DNA from: Morinoia aosen
Taxonomy: Eukaryota > Arthropoda > Malacostraca > Amphipoda > Talitridae
DNA: 64,000 nt
Reading direction: 5' to 3'
NCBI GenBank assembly: GCA_030386875.1
Contig: CM059562.1
Coordinates: 72,600,201-72,664,200, forward strand
Shown: one piece after another, positions 44,112-56,480 of the stretch
Layout: each line of letters begins with the position of its first letter
Numbering within the stretch: the stretch's first letter is position 1
Program-made: the position numbers and the translations under genes
The notes under the pieces: model-generated
What the model was told of the DNA's origin: nothing
The model's input: the letters and a program-made list of their open reading frames with translations, nothing else
Database searches by the model: none

Positions 44112-44140
44112 CTGAAGATGGAATTGAAACATTCCGAAAC
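44112..44140 (+). ncRNA. Hammerhead-core-like motif, plus PLE copy
   Basis: CTGAAGA at 44112-44118, helix II GGAAT/ATTCC and GAAAC at 44136-44140 mirror the minus copy. As in the older composite, a single extra T separates the CTGANGA-like core from helix II. Confidence 0.35.
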
Positions 44141-44239
44141 GTTTGCCATTAAAAGAAATAAATAAATATGTATATATGTACGTTGGTTCTCCTTTTTATC
44201 TTACGCGTGAGATTCCCTAAGAATCGACCTATTGGAAAT

Positions 44240-44252
44240 ATATTGTTAAACT
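44240..44252. repeat. Right target-site duplication of Penelope composite 2
   Basis: ATATTGTTAAACT is identical to 39662-39674. About 40 bp starting ATCTTACGCGTGAGATTCCC lie between it and the end of arm homology. Confidence 0.88.
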
Positions 44253-44770
44253 GAGGTAATTTCAGGACTTGGGCCTAAATATTGTGTGGTTCGGTCCGTT
44301 CAAAGAAGGGCGCTCCGAAAAGGTATATTTAGATAACGATCTCCTTTTTCAGCGCTACTGTAGATTGTCCAGTGAATTTTCCTACTCTTAAGTGCGAACA
44401 TTAGGTGCCTCAGATGCCTTAATCGTTACCTTTTCTCATTCATTTAAGAATCGAGAATTTATAGTAAGAAGGTAAGCTTTCATTAAAACAATGCTATTAT
44501 CGATCACCATAGTTTTCGAATTATTGTTTGTTGTCATTATCTTTCTCTAGTCCACCCCCCTAAATTTGAAATAAGAGAGAAGGCGAAATAAAAGAAAGGC
44601 CGTAAAAATAGAAAGAATTCAATCTCTCGAGAGTTGATGAAGCTTGTATCACAGATACGCTCGTCATACACTGCAGGCTGGCTTCGGACAGACGGACGGA
44701 CGCGGCTCTTATTATAGTATATATATTATGACCAACGTAACGTGTTAAAATGAGTTCTATAACGATGATG
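44253..44770. other. Unassigned DNA
   Basis: Flank of the Penelope composite. No feature was recognised. Confidence 0.3.
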
Positions 44771-45090
44771 ATTCCCAATTCCCAGGTGAGATTCCAGTGA
44801 ATGAAAGGCGTTTCAGGTTCCTGCAAATTGATTAAGGCTGAACGAATTTACAGTGAATAAAGGTGAAATTCCTGTGAGTGAAAGCGGCTCCATATTTCTG
44901 TAAATGAAGGCCATCCCAGTTTCCAGCATAAGAAGATGGTCCCAGATTCCAGTAAATGGGATACCGGCCCAGGTTCTGGTAGAAGTAGGCAGTCCCAAAT
45001 TCCAGTAAGCAAAGGCAGTCCCAGGTTTCTGTAAATGATACCATCTCGAGTCTGGTAGAAGAAGGTTCCGGTAAATCTTGGCCGTCTCTT
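44771..45090. repeat. Degenerate minisatellite, about 30 bp
   Basis: Blocks of the type ATTCCAGTAAATGGG, TTCCAGTAAGCAAAGGCAGTCC, CAGGTTCTGGTAGAAG and CAGGTTTCTGTAAATG alternate irregularly. Open minus-strand frames of 94 and 99 codons here follow from the repeat. Confidence 0.7.
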
Positions 45091-47329
45091 GTTTCATTAA
45101 TTAAGTAAAAGCCTTCTAAAAAAGGCTTCACGATAGAGATCTTCAGCCCCAGTTACGGGAAGGTGCGAAGGTTGAATTATTCAGAATTAAAGATCAATTA
45201 TACAGTGAACAGTAGATTCTTGCTTTACAATTCACACTATTGGCTGAAACTTACAACCAAACCAAGCGTCGTTTTCAGGAACATGAACCTTTTTGATTCA
45301 GTTGACATTTGGAAATCCCAACGAACTAAGTAGCTCACGTGTTTTTGCAAACAGGAAATAAGTGTTTTGAAATTCCATTAATATTACTTAGATTACATGA
45401 GGAACGAATGAAACATTAAAGCTCAGCCTTTTGTTATTGACCAAAGAATTAGGTCCTTTGAGCAGGAAAATTAATAATTTTATTGTTTATGAATTTCGAA
45501 CAGCCGCAAAGGGCTCATAAGCAATAGATTGCATTTCACAAAGTCTTCTACTGCAAAACACGTGAAATTTTAGAGAAGTCATCCACGAAATGCCTCTTTT
45601 ATTGCTTATCGTTTCAACTAAAAATTTTCACCAAATAAAACCTGTTTTTCACTCGCTTATGAGCACACAGGTCTTTCCGAGAGCTCTCTCGGCAATCACT
45701 GTAACGCAACTCATTGAAATGAATTTCGATCTTCGTAGAAACTTTTGTTTTTTGTTCAAGAGTCGTCAAATTAAAGTTCCAGGAAAGAATTATCTTTCCT
45801 TAAAAAAATTTGCTCATATTTTGTGCCAAAAAATACGAGACGCAATGCGGCACTTTTTCATAACATAACCCTTGAAAAATAACTGAAACTTACCCCGTGG
45901 TCTACAATCCTGGCGTTGCAAGTAGCTCACCCTCCAATAAAAGCTTCCGTAGCATCCCTCCACATTGTGGCGAGCACAATTTCAAGACAGCTTCGCACCA
46001 GAAATTATGCAACGCGCATGTTCATTTTAACGCAAGTCCTGCGACGATACTGAGTGCTTATTACCGCGCTAACAGAACAAAGCCATGACTATGTAACGCT
46101 ACAGCAGCACAGGTAGCAAGCAACATAGTCTCTTGCGATGAAATTTGTTTGGAAACTCCGTATTTTAATATTGCGCTGCCTGAGAAAAGCCAAGTTTGCA
46201 AGAGCTTTGGTCAACATCAATAATGCAGAGGAGCTGGGGCCTGCAAGCGCAGATGTGCCTGCACAGGCCACGAATTTAAGGTGAGGAAAGCGTTGACGCG
46301 CAACTAAAAATTCTTTAAGAAGAAAGGGGGGATAAAGCGCTGCTCTTGTTTAGACTAAAGGCCCACTCAACTCGCGAACGGGTTGCAATGATTGTTGTTA
46401 AAAAATTTATGCATCCTATAAATGACCCACAAAGATTTTCATGCCACGAGTTAAAGTTATTGCATCCACATAAGAAGTCTTCGGACGCAGTTATATTTTC
46501 ACACAAAATTTAGTACGGGAGAGGCGCGGAATAGAGTTTGCTTTATGAGAAAAGTTTTGCCCAAGCGAAGAAGACTTTTTTCTGTTCCCTCACTCTTCTG
46601 ATGTTTCGATGCTCTTGGAAGAGCGAGATTCTGCCGCAGTATGCTCACGTTCATCTCTTCTGCTCTTATGAATCACGAATCCTCCCTGATTAATGCTTAA
46701 ATTGTATGGACAATACAGCCGTCGTTCTGGTTTTTACGGCTTCGTTACCGGTGAGAATGAAGTGGTTTCAAAACACACAAAAAAATGTCCCGAAAGATAT
46801 GAGGCATTGCAAGCAAAATGCAAATTTCAGCCGTCACTGAGAGTGCACTTTAAAATTCTCTTGCGACAACTTACATACCAGTCTCTCAGACCCTCAGGAA
46901 ACAGATTGTCTTAAATAAAATTTCAAGCATATTGGAATTAAATAACTGATTGACGGTCGAAAAGAGTTTTAAATGTACTAGAAAAATTGGATGAAAGGTA
47001 ATTTTTTAATGCTCGTTGTACAAGTTTAGGATTTCGAAAGAGATCACGACGGTAGCTTCAATATTGGGACTAAATTCAAGCGGAAGATCAAATAGTTTGG
47101 TTAATAACCGAGAGATTTTCTCTCATACACGTGAATCAAGACCTAGCAAGAATCGCTCCACAAGCAGGCTGTTTGAAAGCCTCTCCAACTGAACCGAGAA
47201 AAACTGTCGCCCGCAAATGACCGTTTCTAAAGCAGCAGAAGATGTTAAGGTAGTCCGTGAAATACGGAAAAGCGGGTGTGGGAATTCAAACTTCGTACCA
47301 ATTTCGAAAATAAAACCTAAGTAAATATA
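45091..47329. other. Unassigned DNA
   Basis: No gene or mobile element was recognised. The 92-codon plus frame at 45590-45868 is basic, has no motif and is within chance length. Confidence 0.3.
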
Positions 47330-50300
47330 TTCTCATGTAAATATATTTTCATGTAATATATTCTCATGTAATATATTCTCATGTAATATATTCTCATCTA
47401 AATATATTCTCATGTAATATATTCTCATGTAATATATTCTCATGTAATATATTCTCATGTAATATATTCTCATCTAAATATATTCTCATGTAATATATTC
47501 TCATGTAATATATTCTCATGTAATATATTCTCATGTAATATATTCTCATGTAATATATTCTCATGTAATATATTCTCATGTAATATATTCTCATGTAATA
47601 TATTCTCATGTAATATATTCTCATGTAATATATTCTCATGTAATATATTCTCATGTAAATATATTCTCATGTAAATATATTCTCATGTAATATATTCTCA
47701 TGTAATATATTCTCATGTAAATATATTCTCATGTAAATATATTCTCATGTAATATATTCTCATGTAATATATTCTCATGTAATATATTCTCATCTAAATA
47801 TATTCTCATGTAATATATTCTCATGTAATATATTCTCATGTAATATATTCTCATGTAATATATTCTCATGTAAATATATTCTAATGTAAATATATTCTCA
47901 TGTAATATATTCTCATGTAACATATTCTCATGTAATATATTCTCATGTAATATATTCTCATGTAATATATTCTCATGTAATATATTCTCATGTAATATAT
48001 TCTCATGTAATATATTCTCATGTAATATATTCTCATGTAATATATTCTCATGTAATATATCCTCATGTAATATATTCTCATCTAAATATATTCTCATGTA
48101 ATATATTCTCATGTAAATATATTCTCATGTAATATATTCTCATGTAATATATTCTCATGTAATATATTCTCATGTAATATATTCTCATGTAATATATTCT
48201 CGTGTAAATATATTCTCATGTAAATATATTTTCATGTAATATATTCTCATGTAATATATTCTCATGTAATATATTCTCATCTAAATATATTCTCATGTAA
48301 TATATTCTCATGTAAATATATTCTCATGTAATATGTTCTCATCTAAATATATTCTCGTGTAAATATATTCTCATGTAATATATTCTCATGTAAATATATT
48401 CTCATGTAATATATTCTCATGTAATATATTCTCATGTAATATATTCTCATCTAAATATATTCTCATGTAATATATTCTCATGTAAATATATTCTCATGTA
48501 ATATGTTCTCATCTAAATATATTCTCATGTAATATATTCTCATGTAATATATTCTCATCTAAATATATTCTCATGTAATATATTCTCATGTAAATATATT
48601 CTCATGTAATATGTTCTCATCTAAATATATTCTCATGTAATATATTCTCATGAAAATATATTCTCATGTAATATATTCTCATGTAAATATATTCTCATGT
48701 AATATATTCTCATGTAATATATTCTCATGTAATATATTCTCATCTAAATATATTCTCATGTAATATATTCTCATGTAAATATATTCTCATGTAATATGTT
48801 CTCATCTAAATATATTCTCATGTAATATATTCACATGTAATATATTCTCATGTAATATGTTCTCATCTAAATATATTCTCATGTAATATATTCTCATGTA
48901 ATATATTCTCATGTAAATATATTCTCATGTAATATATTCTCATGTAATATATTCTCATGTAATATATTCTCATGTAATATATTCTCATGTAATATGTTCT
49001 CATGTAATATATTCTCATGTAATATATTCTCATGTAATATATTCTCATGTAAATATATTCTCATGTAATATATTCTCATGTAAATATATTCTGATGTAAT
49101 ATATTCTCATGTAATATATTCTCATCTAAATATATTCTCATGTAATATATTCTCATGTAATATATTCTCATGTAAATATATTCTCATGTAATATATTCTC
49201 ATGTAATATATTCTCATGTAATATATTCTCATCTAAATATATTCTCATGTAATATATTCTCATGTAAATATATTCTCATGTAATATATTCTCATGTAATA
49301 TATTCTCATGTAATATATTCTCATGTAAATATATTCTCATGTAATATATTCTCATGTAAATATATTCTCATGTAATATATTCTCATCTAAATATATTCTC
49401 ATGTAATATATTCTCATGTAATATATTCTCATCTAAATATATTCTCATGTAAATATATTCTCATGTAATATATTCTCATGTAATATATTCGCATGTAATA
49501 TATTTTCATGTAATATATTCTCATCTAAATATGTTCTCATCTAAATATATTCTCATGTAAATATATTCTCATGTAATATATTCTCATGTAATATATTCTC
49601 ATCTAAATATATTCTCATGTAATATATTCTCATGTAATATATTCTCATCTAAATATATTCTCATGTAATATATTCTCATGTAAATATATTCTCATGTAAT
49701 ATATTCTCATGTAATATATTCTCATGTAATATATTCTCATGTAATATATTCTCATGTAATATATTCTCATGTAAATATATTCTCATGTAAATATATTCTC
49801 ATGTAATATATTCTCATGTAATCTATTCTCATCTAAATATATTCTCATGTAATATATTCTCATGTAATATATTCTCATGTAAATATATTCTCATGTAAAT
49901 ATATTCTCATGTAAATATATTCTCATGTAATATATTCTCATGTAATATATTCTCATCTAAATATATTCTCATGTAATATATTCTCATGTAAATATATTCT
50001 CATGTAATATATTCTCATGTAATATATTCTCATGTAATATACTCTCATGTAATATATTCTCATGTAATATATTCTCATGTAATATATTCTCATGTAATAT
50101 ATTCTCATGTAATATATTCTCATGTAAATATATTCTCATGTAAATATATTCTCATGTAAATATATTCTCATGTAATATATTCTCATCTAAATATATTCTC
50201 ATGTAATATATTCTCATGTAATATATTCTCATGTAAATATATTCTCATGTAAATATATTCTCATGTAAATATATTCTCATGTAATATATTCTCATGTAAT

Positions 50301-53300
50301 ATATTCTCATCTAAATATATTCTCATGTAATATATTCTCATGTAAATATATTCTCATGTAATATATTCTCATGTAATATATTCTCATGTAATATATTCTC
50401 ATGTAATATATTCTCATGCAATATATTCTCATGTAAATATATTTTCATGTAATATATTCTCATGTAATATATTCTCATGTAAATATATTCTCATGTAATA
50501 TATTCTCATGCAATATATTCTCATGTAATATATTCTCATGTAAATATATTCTCATGCAATATATTCTCATGTAATATATTCTCATGTAAATATATTCTCA
50601 TGTAATATATTCTCATGTAAATATATTCTCATGTAATATATTCTCATGTAAATATATTCTCATGTAATATATTCTCATGTAATATATTCTCATGTAATAT
50701 ATTCTCATGTAATATATTCTCATGTAAATATATTCTCATGTAATATATTCTCATGCAATATATTCTCATGTAATATATTCTCATGTAATATATTCTCATC
50801 TAAATATATTCTCATGTAATATATTCTCATGTAAATATATTCTCATGTAATATATTCTCATGTAAATATATTCTCATGTAATATATTCTCATGTAATATA
50901 TTCTCATGTAATATATTCTCATGTAATATATTCTCATGTAAATATATTCTCATGTAATATATTCTCATGCAATATATTCTCATGTAATATATTCTCATGC
51001 AATATATTCTCATGTAATATATTCTCATGCAATATATTCTCATGTAATATATTCTCATGTAATATATTCTCATGTAATATATTCTCATGTAATATATTCT
51101 CATGTAATATATTCTCATGTAATATATTCTCATGTAATATATTCTCATCTAAATATATTCTCATGTAATATATTCTCATGTAATATATTCTCATGTAATA
51201 TATTCTCATGTAATATATTCTCATGTAATATATTCTCATGTAAATATATTCTCATGTAATATATTCTCATGTAATATATTCTCATGTAAATATATTCTCA
51301 TGTAATATATTCTCATGTAATATATTCTCATGTAATATATTCTCATGTAAATATATTCTCATGCAATATATTCTCATGTAATATATTCTCATGTAATATA
51401 TTCTCATGTAAATATATTCTCATCTAAATATATTCTCATGTAAATATATTCTCATGTAATATATTCTCATCTAAATATATTCTCATGTAATATATTCTCA
51501 TGTAATATATTCTCATGTAATATATTCTCATGTAATATATTCTCATGTAATATATTCTCATGTAAATATATTCTCATGTAATATATTCTCATGTAATATA
51601 TTCTCATGTAAATATATTCTCATGTAATATATTCTCATGTAATATATTCTCATGTAATATATTCTCATGTAAATATATTCTCATGCAATATATTCTCATG
51701 TAATATATTCTCATGTAATATATTCTCATGTAAATATATTCTCATGTAATATATTCTCATGTAAATATATTCTCATGTAATATATTCTCATGTAAATATA
51801 TTCTCATGTAATATATTCTCATGTAATATATTCTCATGTAATATATTCTCATGTAATATATTCTCATGTAAATATATTCTCATGTAATATATTCTCATGC
51901 AATATATTCTCATATAATATATTCTCATGTAATATATTCTCATGTAATATATTCTCATGTAATATATTCTCATCTAAATATATTCTCATGTAATATATTC
52001 TCATCTAAATATATTCTCATGTAATATATTCTCATGTAATATATTCTCATGTAAATATATTCTCATGTAATATATTCTCATGTAATATATTCTCATGTAA
52101 ATATATTCTCATGTAATATATTCTCATGTAATATATTCTCATGTAATATATTCTCATGTAAATATATTCTCATGCAATATATTCTCATGTAATATATTCT
52201 CATGTAATATATTCTCATGTAAATATATTCTCATCTAAATATATTCTCATGTAAATATATTCTCATGTAATATATTCTCATCTAAATATATTCTCATGTA
52301 ATATATTCTCATGTAATATATTCTCATGTAATATATTCTCATGTAATATATTCTCATGTAATATATTCTCATGTAATATATTCTCATGTAATATATTCTC
52401 ATGTAATATATTCTCATGTAATATATTCTCATGTAAATATATTCTCATGTAATATATTCTCATGTAATATATTCTCATGTAAATATATTCTCATGTAATA
52501 TATTCTCATGTAATATATTCTCATGTAATATATTCTCATGTAAATATATTCTCATGCAATATATTCTCATGTAATATATTCTCATGTAATATATTCTCAT
52601 GTAAATATATTCTCATGTAATATATTCTCATGTAAATATATTCTCATGTAATATATTCTCATGTAAATATATTCTCATGTAATATATTCTCATGTAATAT
52701 ATTCTCATGTAATATATTCTCATGTAATATATTCTCATGTAAATATATTCTCATGTAATATATTCTCATGCAATATATTCTCATATAATATATTCTCATG
52801 TAATATATTCTCATGTAATATATTCTCATGTAATATATTCTCATGTAAATATATTCTCATGTAATATATTCTCATGTAATATATTCTCATGTAATATATT
52901 CTCATGCAATATATTCTCATATAATATATTCTCATGTAATATATTCTCATGTAATATATTCTCATGTAATATATTCTCATGTAAATATATTCTCATGTAA
53001 TATATTCTCATGTAATATATTCTCATGTAAATATATTCTCATGTAATATATTCTCATGCAATATATTCTCATATAATATATTCTCATGTAATATATTCTC
53101 ATGTAATATATTCTCATGTAATATATTCTCATGTAAATATATTCTCATGCAATATATTCTCATATAATATATTCTCATGTAATATATTCTCATGTAATAT
53201 ATTCTCATGTAAATATATTCTCATGTAATATATTCTCATGTAATATATTCTCATGTAATATATTCTCATGTAAATATATTCTCATGCAATATATTCTCAT

Positions 53301-55040
53301 GTAATATATTCTCATGTAATATATTCTCATGTAAATATATTCTCATGTAATATATTCTCATGTAAATATATTCTCATGTAATATATTCTCATGTAAATAT
53401 ATTCTCATGTAATATATTCTCATGTAATATATTCTCATGTAATATATTCTCATGTAATATATTCTCATGTAAATATATTCTCATGTAATATATTCTCATG
53501 CAATATATTCTCATATAATATATTCTCATGTAATATATTCTCATGTAATATATTCTCATGTAATATATTCTCATGTAAATATATTCTCATGTAATATATT
53601 CTCATGTAATATATTCTCATGTAATATATTCTCATGCAATATATTCTCATATAATATATTCTCATGTAATATATTCTCATGTAATATATTCTCATGTAAT
53701 ATATTCTCATGTAAATATATTCTCATGTAATATATTCTCATGTAATATATTCTCATGTAAATATATTCTCATGTAATATATTCTCATGCAATATATTCTC
53801 ATATAATATATTCTCATGTAATATATTCTCATGTAATATATTCTCATGTAATATATTCTCATGTAAATATATTCTCATGCAATATATTCTCATATAATAT
53901 ATTCTCATGTAATATATTCTCATGTAATATATTCTCATCTAAATATATTCTCATGTAATATATTCTCATCTAAATATATTCTCATGTAATATATTCTCAT
54001 GTAATATATTCTCATGTAAATATATTCTCATGTAATATATTCTCATGTAATATATTCTCATGTAATATATTCTCATCGAAATATATTCTCATGTAATATA
54101 TTCTTATGTAATATATTCTCATGTAAATATATTCCCATGTAATATATTCTCATGTAATATATTCTCATGTAATATATTCTCATGTAAATATATTCTCATG
54201 TAATATATTCTCATGTAATATATTCTCATGTAACATATTCTCATGTAAATATATTCTCATGTAATATATTCTCATGTAAATATATTCTCATGTAATATAT
54301 TCTCATGTAATATATTCTCATGTAAATATATTCTCATGTAATATATTCTCATGTAATATATTCTCATGTAATATATTCTCATGAAATATGTTCTCATCTA
54401 AATATATTCTCATGTAATATATTCTCATGTAATATATTCTCATGTAATATATTCTCATGAAATATGTTCTCATCTAAATATATTCTCATGTAAATATATT
54501 CTCATGTAATATATTCTCATGTAATATATTCTCATGTAATATATTCTCATCGAAATATATTCTCATGTAATATATTCTTATGTAATATATTCTCATCTGA
54601 ATATATTCTCATGTACTATATTCTCATGTAATATATTCTCATGTAATATATTCTCATGTACTATATTCTCATGTAATATATTCTCATGTAATATATTCTC
54701 ATGGAATATATTCTCATGTAATATATTCTCATGTAAATATATTCTCATGTAAATATATTCTCATGTAATATATTCTCATGTAATATGTTCTCATCTAAAT
54801 ATATTCTCATGTAATATATTCTCATGTAATATATTCTCATGTAATATATTCTCATGTAAATATATTCTCATGTAATATATTCTTATGTAATATATTCTCA
54901 TGTAATATATTCTCATGTAAATATATTCTCATGTAATATATTCTCATGTAATATATTCTCATGTAATATATTCTCATGTTAATATATTCTCATGTAATAT
55001 ATTCTCATGTAATATATTCTCATGTAAATATATTCTCATA
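47330..55040. repeat. 7.7-kb satellite of mixed 15/16-bp units
   Basis: About 500 units of TAATATATTCTCATG (15 bp) and TAAATATATTCTCATG (16 bp) alternate in irregular order. Variants are linked to length: CTAAA occurs in 16-bp units, whereas GCAA and ATAA occur in 15-bp units. GCAA units appear from about 50.42 kb rightwards and ATAA units from about 51.91 kb, while CTAAA units and ATATGTTC variants cluster at 47.4-50.3 kb and again near 54.4-54.8 kb. The 15-bp unit has no stop in two minus-strand phases, hence the many repetitive frames of MRIYY or HENIL type. Each 16-bp unit switches phase. These are not genes. Confidence 0.98.
52437..53938. repeat. 730-bp higher-order duplication inside the 15/16-bp satellite
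   Basis: The order of 15- and 16-bp units and of GCAA/ATAA variants at 52437-53208 recurs without visible change at 53167-53938, an offset of exactly 730 bp. A single base (G to C at 53939) ends the match. Offsets of about 811 bp (51361 against 52172) and 871 bp (51681 against 52552) mark other segment copies. Confidence 0.9.
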
Positions 55041-55489
55041 TTACTAGCATTTGCATCCAAAATTGTTATTCTTATGTCGATATTTAATTAAGAAACTACG
55101 ATATAAAAAAAAGTTCAGTTACCGTACGAATCATCATCAAAATAAATTCAGGGAGGTGGTATGGTTGAATACAAATCAAACATTTGTAATGAGACTCACA
55201 CGTATGGAATGCGTCGTGAAAACTATTTTAGATAGTTTTTGAGTTGTTAATATATATTTATTATATACTCGTATTCTTTACCCTGACAGCATACGTCCTC
55301 ACACCGTTTAACTTCGATAATAATTACATCTGAAATTTAGAATAATAATCATCGGTCCAACAATGAAACTTCAGCAGCGATATTATAAGGGAGTAAACTC
55401 CATGGAAAACGTGTGTGTCATTTTTAAGTATCATCATACATCATTCAAATCTTCAAAACCACAAAATGCTTGACCTCATGTAGTTAACG
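55041..55489. other. Unassigned DNA
   Basis: Right flank of the satellite. The 63-codon plus frame at 55051-55242 is not convincing. Confidence 0.3.
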
Positions 55490-55880
55490 CTTCGTTTCCT
55501 GGGCCCATGACCCAAGTGGAGCCTTGCATGTGAAGCAGCGGTGGGACCAGATTTTCTCTTGAACATGCGACCCATACGCAAGCTTTGCTCTCATGTAGCC
55601 CAGATTTTCTCTTGAATCTGGGCCTAAACGAAAGCTCTGCTCGCATGAGGCCCAGATTTTCTCTTGAATTTGTGACCTAAACGAAGGCTTTGCTCGCATG
55701 AGGCCCAGATTTTCTCTTGAATTTGTGACCTAAACGAAGGCCTTGCTCGCATGAGGCCCAGATTTTCTCTTGACTTTGTGACCTTAACGAAGGCTTCGTT
55801 CTTGTGGGGCATAAATTTTCTCTTGAATCTGTGACCTAAACGAAGGCTACGCTCTTGTGAGGCAGAGATTTTGTCGCTCT
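55490..55880. repeat. 53-bp tandem array, about seven units
   Basis: GAGGCCCAGATTTTCTCTTG then AATTTGTGACCTAAACGAAG and GCTTTGCTCGCAT recurs at 55647, 55700, 55753, 55806 and 55859, with two more diverged units to the left (55541 and 55595). The outer units are more diverged than the central ones. Confidence 0.93.
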
Positions 55881-56038
55881 CGCCTGCATTAGTTCACACA
55901 TTAACTCACTATCTTATTGTCGAGAAATTGAAATCACTATTGCCTCGCAAATTTCGCTGCGTAATTAACAAAATGGTTCACGGTGAAAACTAAACACGAC
56001 TAGTGAATCAAAGATACCGCTGTCAGCTGTAAAAATTA

Positions 56039-56250
56039 AACCAACACTCACTTCTGAACTAAAATTCGCTCTTTCCTAGTCCCTACCCACGTTTCATAAC
56101 ATCAAACACCCATCGAACACAGAAAACAAAATAAAAGTAGTATACAAAAGTATGAGGTAGTATGTATGGCCTTATATGAAAGAAATCATCTCTTGCGTGG
56201 TATTCATGGCGATAAAGTCATCTAAGAGACAGGAAGATTGAATTGCAGTA
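56039..56250. repeat. Left flanking repeat of the 16-bp satellite
   Basis: The segment AACACTCACTTCTGAACT ... CTACCCACGTTTCATAACAT ... TTGCGTGGTATTCATGGCGAT ... AAGAGACAGGAAGATTGAA matches 59851-60055 in direct orientation throughout, with many substitutions and indels. No coding potential is visible. Confidence 0.85.
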
Positions 56251-56480
56251 CCAAAGAGTTGCGTCAGGCGCAAGGGAGGGAGGCTGTGTTTGTTTAACCT
56301 CAATAGGCGCCTGAAAGAGGCAGCTCACAGAGCTCAACAGCAGAGAGAACTGCGGAGAAGAGGTCGCATGAAATAGCTGCGTCCGAGCGTCAGGACGAGG
56401 CTTAAATGAATGCTGTGATTAAACCGAACTGCCTTGCATGGCCCTTAAATGGCTGGGCTGCGGCTGCGAGCGAGGCTGTG
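56251..56480. other. Spacer before the 16-bp satellite
   Basis: A GC-richer 230-bp segment with no recognised gene. Confidence 0.3.

Larger units (their letters stand above)
39662..44252. mobile_element. Penelope-like composite 2, young head-to-head pair
   Basis: A nearly complete minus-strand copy (39675-42230) and a 5'-truncated plus-strand copy (42231-44199) meet head to head. Their shared parts, 39675-41577 and 42296-44199, form inverted arms of about 1.9 kb around a 718-bp single-copy centre. I found only a handful of differences between the arms: one A/G change (Lys to Arg), one extra T, and one A/T change in an A/T run. The unit is bounded by ATATTGTTAAACT at 39662-39674 and 44240-44252. 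The left repeat touches the minus tail directly, while about 40 extra bases separate the plus tail from the right repeat. Near-identity of the arms implies a recent insertion or later gene conversion. Confidence 0.95.

Noticed and set aside
47394-53938. Many minus-strand frames encoding MRIYY or HENIL repeats
   Set aside because: They follow directly from a 15-bp unit without stops, change phase at every 16-bp unit and have no non-repetitive sequence. They are satellite by-products.
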